DNA from: SLRI01 sp964402505
GTDB lineage: Bacteria > Pseudomonadota > Alphaproteobacteria > Geminicoccales > Geminicoccaceae
NCBI GenBank assembly: GCA_964402505.1
Contig: CAYOCP010000009.1
Span: 1-64,000 of the forward strand
DNA length: 64,000 bases
Direction: 5' to 3'
The translations under genes and the position numbers were made by a program. This document shows positions 42,129 through 49,309 of this stretch, piece after piece. Positions within the stretch are counted from its first letter, which is position 1; every line of letters begins with the position of its first letter. The notes below the pieces were generated by a model. That model was not told the DNA's origin and searched no databases. It saw only the letters and a list, made by a program, of their open reading frames with translations.

Positions 42129-43052
42129 ATGATCGCAAACGAACTCCCGAAGGATATCGACAGCACGATCGAGCTCCTGCGCGCCGCCGACTACATTCCG
42201 GATCGGGCCCTCGCCACCGCGACCTTCCTGAGCCTCAGGCTCGGCCGCCCGCTCTTCCTCGAGGGCGAGGCTGGCGTGGGCAAGACCGAGATCGCCAAGG
42301 TGCTGAGCCAGGCGCTCGGGCGCAGCCTCGTCCGCCTACAATGCTACGAGGGCCTCGACCTCGCCTCCGCCGTCTACGAGTGGAACTACCAGCGGCAGAT
42401 GCTCGAGATCCGCATGGCCGAGGCCACCGGCGAGAAGTCGCGCGAAGCCCTCGGGCAGGACATCTTCGACCGCCGCTTCTTGATCAGCCGACCGCTTCTT
42501 CAGGCCCTCGAGCCCCACGCCGGCGGGGCGCCGGTGCTCCTGATCGACGAGCTCGACCGCACCGACGAGCCGTTCGAGGCCTTCCTGCTCGAGGTGCTCT
42601 CGGACTACCAGATCACCATTCCCGAGGTCGGCACCATCACGGCCGAGACACCGCCCATCACCATCATCACCTCGAACCGCACCCGCGAGATCCACGATGC
42701 GCTGAAGCGCCGCTGCTTCTACCACTGGGTCGACTACCCGACGGCCGAGCGCGAGCACGAGATCATCCTCACGCGGCTGCCCGGCGTCGACGAGCGGCTC
42801 TCGCGCATGATCGTCGACTTCGTGCAGGAGCTGCGCAAGCGCGACCTCTTCAAGCTGCCGGGCGTCGCCGAGACGCTCGACTGGACCCGCGCCCTCACCA
42901 CGCTCGACGTGCTCGTGCTCACGCCCGAGGTCATCAACGACACGCTCGGCACGCTGCTCAAGTACCAGGACGACATCGCCAAGATCCAGGGCAGCGAGGC
43001 GGCGGGCATCCTGCGCGAGATCACCCTCAAGGCGGCCGCCGCCAGGCGATGA
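42129..43052 (+). CDS. coxD: MoxR-family AAA+ ATPase (CoxD-like)
   Basis: A 307-residue AAA+ ATPase. Walker A is EGEAGVGKTE around residues 45-54, Walker B is VLLIDELDRTDE, and the sensor-1 is IITSNRTREIHDALKRRC. CoxD/MoxR proteins partner with VWA proteins and help activate CO-dehydrogenase-type enzymes by installing or maturing the Mo-S-Cu site. It starts the eight-gene, overlapping maturation operon (42129-49039); the next gene starts 4 nt before its stop. Confidence 0.92.
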   Translation: MIANELPKDIDSTIELLRAADYIPDRALATATFLSLRLGRPLFLEGEAGVGKTEIAKVLSQALGRSLVRLQCYEGLDLASAVYEWNYQRQMLEIRMAEATGEKSREALGQDIFDRRFLISRPLLQALEPHAGGAPVLLIDELDRTDEPFEAFLLEVLSDYQITIPEVGTITAETPPITIITSNRTREIHDALKRRCFYHWVDYPTAEREHEIILTRLPGVDERLSRMIVDFVQELRKRDLFKLPGVAETLDWTRALTTLDVLVLTPEVINDTLGTLLKYQDDIAKIQGSEAAGILREITLKAAAARR

Positions 43053-44314
43053 ACGGGACACCCGGGGAGGACGGCATCGAGGGCGGGCGCTTCGCCCTCA
43101 ACGTCGTCGAGTTCGCGCGGGCGCTCCGCGCCGCCGGCCTGCCGCTCGGCCCCGGGCGAGTGCTCGAGGCGCTTAGGGCGATCGAGATGGCCGGCATCGG
43201 CAGCCGCGAGGACCTCTACTGGACGCTGCACGCCGTCTTCGTGAACCGCCGCGATCAGCGCGAGCTCTTCGACCAGTGCTTCCACGTGTTCTGGCGCGAT
43301 CCCCAACTGCTCGAGCGGCTGATGCAGCTCATGCTGCCGACGCTCCGGCACGACCAGCCCGGCGAGGAGGAGGAGCTCAGCCGCCGCGTGGCCGAGGCGC
43401 TGACGCCGGAAAGGGAGCCGGGCCGGGGCGACGCCCCCGAGGACGAGGAAGAGGAGGAGATCGAGCTCGACGCGGTCCTCACCTACTCCGCCAAGGAGCT
43501 TTTGCAGGAGAAGGATTTCGAGGCGATGTCGGCCGAGGAGCTGGCCCTGGCGAAGCGCGAGATCCACGGGCTGCGCCTGCCCATCGTCGCCCTGCCGACC
43601 CGCCGCTTCCAGGTCCACCCGCACGGCCGGCGGATCGACCTGCGCCGCACCCTTCGCCAGTCCCTGCGCGGCGGCGGGGCGGTGATCGACCTCGCCCGCA
43701 AGAAGCGCCTGCGCCGCCACCCGCCTTTGGTCATCCTCTGCGACATCTCCGGCTCGATGAGCCGCTACTCCCGCATGCTGCTGCTCTTCATGCACACCTT
43801 GACCAGCGACCGCGACCGCGTGCACAGCTTCGTCTTCGGCACGCGGCTCACCAACATCACCCGCTATCTGCGCAGCCGCGACGTGGACATCGCCCTCGAC
43901 CGGGTGGGCGAGGTGGTCAAGGACTGGGCCGGCGGCACCCGCATCGGCCACTGCCTCGAGGACTTCAACCTCAACTGGTCGCGCCGCGTGCTCGGCCAGG
44001 GGGCCGTCGTCATGCTGATCACCGACGGGCTCGACCGCGACGCCGGCGACGGGCTCGAGCGGGAGATGGAGCGGCTGCACAAATCCTGCCGGCGGCTGAT
44101 CTGGCTCAATCCGCTGTTGCGCTACGAGGGTTTCCAACCCATCTCAACAGGAGCCCGTGCGATGGTCGCCCACGTGGACGATTTTAGGACCGTGCACAAC
44201 CTGAGCAGCCTCAGGGACCTCGCGGAGGCCTTGAGCCGCGCGCCGCAGCGCCGGGCCGAGGGGGTATCGGTCTGGGCGGCGGGGCAGCAGGAGATGCAGA
44301 CCCATGCTGGATAA
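43049..44314 (+). CDS. coxE: VWA-domain protein (CoxE-like)
   Basis: A 421-residue protein. The C-terminal VWA domain contains the MIDAS motif DISGSMSR (Asp232, Ser234, Ser236) in VILCDISGSMSRYS. The N-terminal half (ALNVVEFARALRAAGLPLGPGRV) is a helical region typical of CoxE, with an acidic stretch (EDEEEEEIEL) near residue 135. With CoxD it forms a MoxR-VWA module acting on the Mo hydroxylase. ATG at 43049 overlaps coxD by ATGA. Confidence 0.92.
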   Translation: MNGTPGEDGIEGGRFALNVVEFARALRAAGLPLGPGRVLEALRAIEMAGIGSREDLYWTLHAVFVNRRDQRELFDQCFHVFWRDPQLLERLMQLMLPTLRHDQPGEEEELSRRVAEALTPEREPGRGDAPEDEEEEEIELDAVLTYSAKELLQEKDFEAMSAEELALAKREIHGLRLPIVALPTRRFQVHPHGRRIDLRRTLRQSLRGGGAVIDLARKKRLRRHPPLVILCDISGSMSRYSRMLLLFMHTLTSDRDRVHSFVFGTRLTNITRYLRSRDVDIALDRVGEVVKDWAGGTRIGHCLEDFNLNWSRRVLGQGAVVMLITDGLDRDAGDGLEREMERLHKSCRRLIWLNPLLRYEGFQPISTGARAMVAHVDDFRTVHNLSSLRDLAEALSRAPQRRAEGVSVWAAGQQEMQTHAG

Positions 44315-44651
44315 CGTTGTTCTCAACGACACCGTGCTGGACGACGCGGTGCTGGACAAGGCCGCCGAATGGCATGCCGCCGGTCGCAAGGTGGCGCTCG
44401 CCACCGTGGTCTCGACCTGGGGCTCGAGCCCGCGTCCCGCCGGAAGCCAGCTTCTGATCGACAGCGAGGGCAACATGCTGGGCTCGGTCTCGGGCGGCTG
44501 CATCGAGGGTGCGGTGGTCAAGAAGGCCATGGACGTCATCGACGGCGCGCCGGCCGAGCTCATGGAGTTCGGCGTCTCCAACGAGCAGGCCTGGGAGGTC
44601 GGGCTCGCCTGCGGCGGCCGCGTCCAGGTTCTCGTCGAAGCTCTTTCCTAG
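44304..44651 (+). CDS. XdhC/CoxF-type protein, N-terminal domain only
   Basis: A 115-residue protein matching the N-terminal XdhC_CoxI domain: GRKVALATVVSTWGSSPRPAGSQLLI, GSVSGGCIEGAVV, EVGLACGGRVQVLVE. The domain binds the molybdenum cofactor and protects it before insertion. It overlaps coxE by 11 nt and is followed 9 nt later by the gene for the C-terminal Rossmann half, so XdhC is split over two genes, as often in form II clusters. Confidence 0.88.
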   Translation: MLDNVVLNDTVLDDAVLDKAAEWHAAGRKVALATVVSTWGSSPRPAGSQLLIDSEGNMLGSVSGGCIEGAVVKKAMDVIDGAPAELMEFGVSNEQAWEVGLACGGRVQVLVEALS

Positions 44652-44660
44652 GAAGCCGCC

Positions 44661-45380
44661 GTGCGTACCGCCACGCTGCAAGCGCTGAACGAGGCGCGGG
44701 CCCACAAACGCCACGCCTGCCTCGTCCGACATCTCGAGACCCGTGAGGAAGCGCTCGTCGTCGACGGCGAGGTGGTGCTCGGGCAGGTGACACCGGAGGT
44801 GCTCGCCGAGGCCGAAGCCTGCGTGCGCGACGACCGTTCGCGCGCGGTCGAGACGGCCGGCGGGCGGTACTTCCTCCAGATCTTCAACCCGTCCTTGCGC
44901 CTCGCCATCGTCGGTGCCGTGCACATCGCCCAGATGCTGACACCCATCGCGACCATCGCCGGCTACGCCGTGACGGTGATCGACCCGCGCGGCGCCTTCG
45001 CCACCGAGGAGCGCTTTCCGGGCGTCGCCCTCTCGCACGACTGGCCGGACGAGGGCATGGAGGCGTTCGCCCCCGACCGGCGCTCGGCGATCGTCGTCCT
45101 GACCCACGATCCCAAGCTCGACGATCCGGGGCTCGATGTCGCCTTGCGCAGCGACGCCTTCTACATCGCCGCCCTCGGCAGCAAGCGGAACCATGCCCGG
45201 CGCATCGAGCGGCTGAAGGCGCTCGGCCACGGCGATCGGGCGCTCGCGCGCATCCACGGCCCGGCCGGCCTCGCGATCGGCGCCGTGAGCCCGGCGGAGA
45301 TCGCCATCGCCGTCATGGCCGAGATGACCGTGGCGCTGCGCCGTCCCGACGTCACCTCGTTGCGGAGGGAAGCGGCATGA
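44661..45380 (+). CDS. XdhC/CoxF-type protein, C-terminal Rossmann domain
   Basis: A 239-residue protein whose C-terminal part is the XdhC Rossmann domain: LAIVGAVHIAQMLTPIATIAGYAVTVIDPRGAFATEERF, then IGAVSPAEIAIAVMAE. The N-terminal about 70 residues (EARAHKRHACLVRHLETREEALVVDG) look like a second partial XdhC_CoxI-like segment. It should assist delivery of sulfurated Mo cofactor to the apo-hydroxylase. GTG at 44661 is preceded by TAGGAAG. It overlaps the next gene by ATGA. Confidence 0.87.
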   Translation: MRTATLQALNEARAHKRHACLVRHLETREEALVVDGEVVLGQVTPEVLAEAEACVRDDRSRAVETAGGRYFLQIFNPSLRLAIVGAVHIAQMLTPIATIAGYAVTVIDPRGAFATEERFPGVALSHDWPDEGMEAFAPDRRSAIVVLTHDPKLDDPGLDVALRSDAFYIAALGSKRNHARRIERLKALGHGDRALARIHGPAGLAIGAVSPAEIAIAVMAEMTVALRRPDVTSLRREAA

Positions 45381-46996
45381 AGTTCGGACCCATCGCCATC
45401 GCCGACGCCAAGGGGGCGCTCCTCGTCCACAGCATCCGCCGCGAGGGCCTGAACCTGAAGAAGGGCCGCCTGCTCGAAGACGACGACCTCGCCGCCTTGC
45501 GCGGGGCGGGAATCGAGACGGTGGTCGCGGCACGGTTCGAGGCGGGCGACGTGCCCGAGGACACCGCCGCGGCACGGCTCGCCGCCACCTTCGCGGGCCC
45601 GGGCATCCGCGTCGCCAGCGCCTTCACCGGCCGGGCCAACATCTTCGCCGAAGAGGACGGCGTGATGACGGTCGACAGGGACGCCATCGACGCCGTCAAC
45701 CGCATCGACGAGGCCATCACCATCGCGACGCTGCCGGACTACGCGGCCGTCGGACTCGGCCAGATGCTGGCGACCGTCAAGATCATCCCGTTCGCCGCGC
45801 CTGCGGAAGCGGTCGAGCAGGCAATGGCGATCCTCGAGGAGCGGCAGCCCTTCCTCCGCCTGCACCCGTTCCGGCCGCTCGTGGCCCGCCTGATCCAGAC
45901 GGCCCTGCCCGACACCAGCACCAAGATGCTCGACAAGACGGCGCGCATCACCGAGGAGCGCATGGCCGCCGTGGGGGGCTCGCTCGCCGGCGAGAGCCGC
46001 TGCGCGCATGACGCGGAGGCGCTCGCCCCGGCCATCGCCGAGGCGCGCCAGGCGGGCGGCGATCTCCTGCTCATCTCCGGCGCCTCGGCGATCACCGACC
46101 GGCGGGACGTGCTGCCCGCCGGAATCGAGGCGGCCGGCGGCACCATCGAGCATTTCGGCATGCCGGTCGATCCGGGCAACCTGCTCCTGCTCGGGCACTT
46201 CGGCCCCATGCCGGTGCTGGGCCTGCCGGGCTGCGCGCGGTCGCCCAAGATCAACGGCTTCGACTGGGTGCTGCAGCGGCTCGCGACGGACCTCGAGGTC
46301 GATCGCGCCGCCATCATGGGCATGGGTGTGGGCGGCCTGCTCGTGGAGATCCCGACCCGGCCGCAGCCGCGCGCCGTGAAGCCGTCGGCGAGGTCCGAGC
46401 CGCGGATCGCCGTCCTCGTGCTCGCCGCCGGCCAGTCGCGCCGCATGGGCGGCCCCAACAAGCTCCTGATCCCGATCGACGGCAAGCCGATGCTGCGCCA
46501 CACGGTGGAGGCAGCGCTCGCCTCGAAGGCCAGCGACGTGATCGTCGTCACCGGCCATCAGCACGAGGCGGTCGAGACGGTGCTCGAGGGCACGGCGGTG
46601 CGCATCGTCAACAACCCGGCCTATGCGGACGGCCTCAGCACGTCGCTCAAGGCCGGCATCGCCGCTCTGCCGCCGCGCACCGACGCGGTGCTCGTCTGCC
46701 TCGGCGACATGCCGGAGATTGACGCCGAGCTGATCGACCGGCTGATCGGCGCGTTCGATCCGGAGGGGGGACGTGCCATCGTGGTGCCGACCCATAACGG
46801 CAAGCGCGGCAATCCGGTGCTCTGGGGCAGCGCCTTCTTTTCGGCCATGCTCGCCATCGAGGGCGATGTCGGTGCCCGGCACCTGATCGGCCAGCATGCC
46901 GAGGCGGTGACCGAGATCGCCTGCGACAGGGGTGGCAGCCTCGTCGACATCGACACGCCCGAGTCCCTCGACGCCTACCTCGCCGGGCACCGCTGA
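45377..46996 (+). CDS. MoeA-like / MocA-like fusion (molybdenum cofactor insertion and cytidylylation)
   Basis: A 539-residue two-domain protein. Residues 1-335 are a molybdopterin-binding domain (ADAKGALLVHSIRREGLNLKKGRLL, ISGASAITDRRDVLPAGIEAAGG, LGLPGCARSPKINGFDWVLQRL). Residues 347-539 are a nucleotidyltransferase of the MocA/MobA type with LVLAAGQSRRMGGPNKLLIPIDGKPMLRH. MocA-type enzymes attach CMP to Mo-molybdopterin, giving the cytosine-dinucleotide cofactor used by CODH-type hydroxylases. The fusion is common in cox maturation clusters. It overlaps its neighbours by ATGA upstream and 1 nt downstream. Confidence 0.88.
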   Translation: MKFGPIAIADAKGALLVHSIRREGLNLKKGRLLEDDDLAALRGAGIETVVAARFEAGDVPEDTAAARLAATFAGPGIRVASAFTGRANIFAEEDGVMTVDRDAIDAVNRIDEAITIATLPDYAAVGLGQMLATVKIIPFAAPAEAVEQAMAILEERQPFLRLHPFRPLVARLIQTALPDTSTKMLDKTARITEERMAAVGGSLAGESRCAHDAEALAPAIAEARQAGGDLLLISGASAITDRRDVLPAGIEAAGGTIEHFGMPVDPGNLLLLGHFGPMPVLGLPGCARSPKINGFDWVLQRLATDLEVDRAAIMGMGVGGLLVEIPTRPQPRAVKPSARSEPRIAVLVLAAGQSRRMGGPNKLLIPIDGKPMLRHTVEAALASKASDVIVVTGHQHEAVETVLEGTAVRIVNNPAYADGLSTSLKAGIAALPPRTDAVLVCLGDMPEIDAELIDRLIGAFDPEGGRAIVVPTHNGKRGNPVLWGSAFFSAMLAIEGDVGARHLIGQHAEAVTEIACDRGGSLVDIDTPESLDAYLAGHR

Positions 46997-48213
46997 TGGC
47001 GAAGGGCCGAGATCTCCGGCCGGCGTTCCCGATCTTCGCGAGCCACCCAGAGCCCCTCCACTACCTCGACAACGCTGCGACCGGCCAGATCTGCGCGGCC
47101 GCGGCGAAGGCGCTTTGGGAGTTCGAGACGACGTCGCGCGCCAATGTGAAGCGTGGCGTCTACCGCCTCGCCGACCGGGCGACGGCCGCATTCGAGGCGG
47201 CGCGCTCGACGATGGCCCGCTATATCGGCGCCGCCGCGCCGGAGGAGGTCGTCTTCACCTCGGGTGCCACCGCAGCGCTCAACATCGCCGCCCACGGGCT
47301 CGCTGCCAGCCTCGGGGCCGGCGACGAGATCCTCCTCTCCGGTCTCGAGCACCACAGCAACATCGTGCCCTGGCAGCTCGCCGCGGAGGCCAAGGGCGCG
47401 GTGGTCCGGGCCCTTCCCGTGACCGACGAGGGCCGCCTCGACCTCGACTGGCTCGAGGACTGCCTGAGCGAAAGGACCAGGGTCGTCTCGGTCACCCACG
47501 TCTCCAACGTGACCGGTGCGGTGACCGATCTCGCCAGGCTCCGGGCGGCCGCCGACGCGGTCGGAGCCGTCCTCGTCGTCGATGGTGCCCAGCGCGCGCC
47601 GCACGGGCCGATCGACGTCGCGGCCATCGGCGCCGACCTCTACGCCTTCTCGGCGCACAAGATGTTCGGCGCCACCGGAGCCGGCGTGCTCTGGGGCAAA
47701 TCCGCCCTTCTCGAGGCCTTCCCGCCTTTGCTCGGCGGCGGCGAGATGATCCGCCAGGTGAGCTTCGCCGGCACGACCTATGCCGATCCGCCGCACCGCT
47801 TCGAGGCCGGCACGCCGCCGATCGGCCCGGTCCTGGCCATGGCCGCCGCCGCCGAATGGCTCATGGAGCAGGACTGGTCGGCCCTGGCCGAGCACGAGGC
47901 GAGGCTGACGAACCGCCTGCTCGACGGGCTCGGCACCCTTTCCGGCATCCGCATCATGGGGCCCCTGGGCTTGCAGCAGCGCCTCGGCGTGGTCTCGTTC
48001 GAGGTGGAGGGCGTGCATGCCCACGATGTCTGCCAGCTCGTCGATCAGATCGCCGGCGTGGCGCTCCGGGGAGGGCATCACTGCTGCCAGCCCTTGATGG
48101 AGCGGTTCGACACCATCGCCACCGCCCGCGCCAGCCTCGCCCCCTACAACGACGACGACGATATCGAGGCCCTCGTCCTGGGTCTCGGGCGCGTCATCGA
48201 GATGCTGCGATGA
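46996..48213 (+). CDS. sufS: Cysteine desulfurase, SufS type
   Basis: A 405-residue PLP enzyme. Schiff-base Lys222 is in YAFSAHKMFGATGAGVLWG; the active-site Cys is in GGHHCCQP (Cys363/Cys364, at the E. coli SufS Cys364 position). It releases sulfur from cysteine as persulfide. In this operon it may sulfurate the Mo cofactor, as proposed for Rhodobacter NifS4 working with XdhC, and also feed the SufU-like scaffold. It overlaps the MoeA/MocA gene by 1 nt and the next by ATGA. Confidence 0.92.
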   Translation: MAKGRDLRPAFPIFASHPEPLHYLDNAATGQICAAAAKALWEFETTSRANVKRGVYRLADRATAAFEAARSTMARYIGAAAPEEVVFTSGATAALNIAAHGLAASLGAGDEILLSGLEHHSNIVPWQLAAEAKGAVVRALPVTDEGRLDLDWLEDCLSERTRVVSVTHVSNVTGAVTDLARLRAAADAVGAVLVVDGAQRAPHGPIDVAAIGADLYAFSAHKMFGATGAGVLWGKSALLEAFPPLLGGGEMIRQVSFAGTTYADPPHRFEAGTPPIGPVLAMAAAAEWLMEQDWSALAEHEARLTNRLLDGLGTLSGIRIMGPLGLQQRLGVVSFEVEGVHAHDVCQLVDQIAGVALRGGHHCCQPLMERFDTIATARASLAPYNDDDDIEALVLGLGRVIEMLR

Positions 48214-48641
48214 ACGAGGAGCTCTACAACCGAACGATCATCGAGGCCGCCCGCGACAGGAGCCATGCCGGGCGGCTCGAACATCCGGGCGGGTCGGCCA
48301 CGGCGGACAACCCCCTGTGCGGCGACCGGGTGACGCTCGATCTCGAGGGCGAGGCGGGGCGGATAGCCGCCGTCGCCCACAAGACGCGGGGCTGCCTTCT
48401 GACCCAGGCCGCGGCCGCCCTGCTCGCCGCCCACGCACCCGGCCTGCCGCTGCGGGAGACGGAGGCTTTACGCGCCGCCATCCGCGCCTATCTCGATGGC
48501 AAGAGCGCTGATCCGCCCTTCCCCGAGCTCGCCATGCTGGCCCCGGTGCGTGCCGTGAAAAGCCGGCACGACTGCGTGACCATCGCCTTCGATGCTCTGG
48601 CCGAGGCGGCAGCCCAGCTTGCCGAGGAGAAGTCGTCATGA
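48210..48641 (+). CDS. SufU/IscU-like iron-sulfur scaffold or sulfur-transfer protein
   Basis: A 143-residue IscU-fold protein. Three cysteines lie in the expected places: NPLCGDRVTLD, TRGCLLTQAAA and SRHDCVTIAF. SufU proteins accept sulfur from SufS as Zn-bound transferases or serve as scaffolds. Pairing with sufS one gene upstream supports this; ATGA overlaps on both sides. Confidence 0.87.
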   Translation: MNEELYNRTIIEAARDRSHAGRLEHPGGSATADNPLCGDRVTLDLEGEAGRIAAVAHKTRGCLLTQAAAALLAAHAPGLPLRETEALRAAIRAYLDGKSADPPFPELAMLAPVRAVKSRHDCVTIAFDALAEAAAQLAEEKSS

Positions 48642-49039
48642 GCGAGAAGGTCGTCAGAAACGACGCCGAATGGCGTGCCAGGCTCGATCCCGAGCAGTAT
48701 CGCGTGGCGCGCGAGCAAGGCACCGAACGGCCCTTCACCGGCCGCTACTGGAACACCAAGACGAAGGGCACTTATGCCTGCGTCTGCTGCGGCCAGCCGC
48801 TCTTCTCGAGCGCCACCAAGTTCGAGAGCGGCACGGGCTGGCCCTCCTTCTGGGCGCCCCTCGACGAGAAGGCGGTGGCGACGAAGGCCGATCGCAGCCA
48901 TGGAATGACCCGCACCGAGGTGCTGTGCGCCAGATGCGACGCCCATCTCGGCCACGTCTTCCCCGACGGGCCGGAGCCCACGGGCTTGCGCTATTGCCTC
49001 AACTCGGCATCGCTCGACCTGAAGGCGCAGCAGGACTGA
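48638..49039 (+). CDS. msrB: Peptide methionine (R)-S-oxide reductase
   Basis: A 133-residue MsrB. Zinc is bound by two CxxC pairs (CVCCGQ and CARCDAH) and the catalytic Cys is in RYCLNSASL. Other family motifs: FESGTGWPSFW, DAHLGHVFPDGPEPTG. It repairs R-methionine sulfoxide in the cytoplasm. Last gene of the 42129-49039 operon, ATGA overlap upstream; a hairpin terminator follows. Confidence 0.95.
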   Translation: MSEKVVRNDAEWRARLDPEQYRVAREQGTERPFTGRYWNTKTKGTYACVCCGQPLFSSATKFESGTGWPSFWAPLDEKAVATKADRSHGMTRTEVLCARCDAHLGHVFPDGPEPTGLRYCLNSASLDLKAQQD

Positions 49040-49045
49040 CGAGAC

Positions 49046-49068
49046 GGGGGCGGGGCGAACCCGCCCCC
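49046..49068 (+). terminator. Intrinsic-type hairpin after msrB
   Basis: GGGGGCGGG (49046-49054) pairs with CCCGCCCCC (49060-49068) over a 5-nt loop, 9 bp. It begins 7 nt after the msrB stop and closes the cox maturation operon. The following TCTTCACC is only weakly U-rich. Confidence 0.65.
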
Positions 49069-49309
49069 TCTTCACCATGATCCGCCGCTTGAAGGTAAAA
49101 GCTAAGAGTAAATAGGGCGGAACAGCGGATTCGGCGTACAAGAATAAGAAAAGCGTAAACGAATCCAGCATATTAACAAAGATTCGCCACGACGTCCTCG
49201 ATTACAAGATAGTCGTTGATCGGGCCCGGCTGCGCGCCAGCGCACAATGCAACGGCATCGGGTTCTTCGGTCGACACGACTTTCCTGTGACCGAAGCCGA
49301 GAGGACGCC

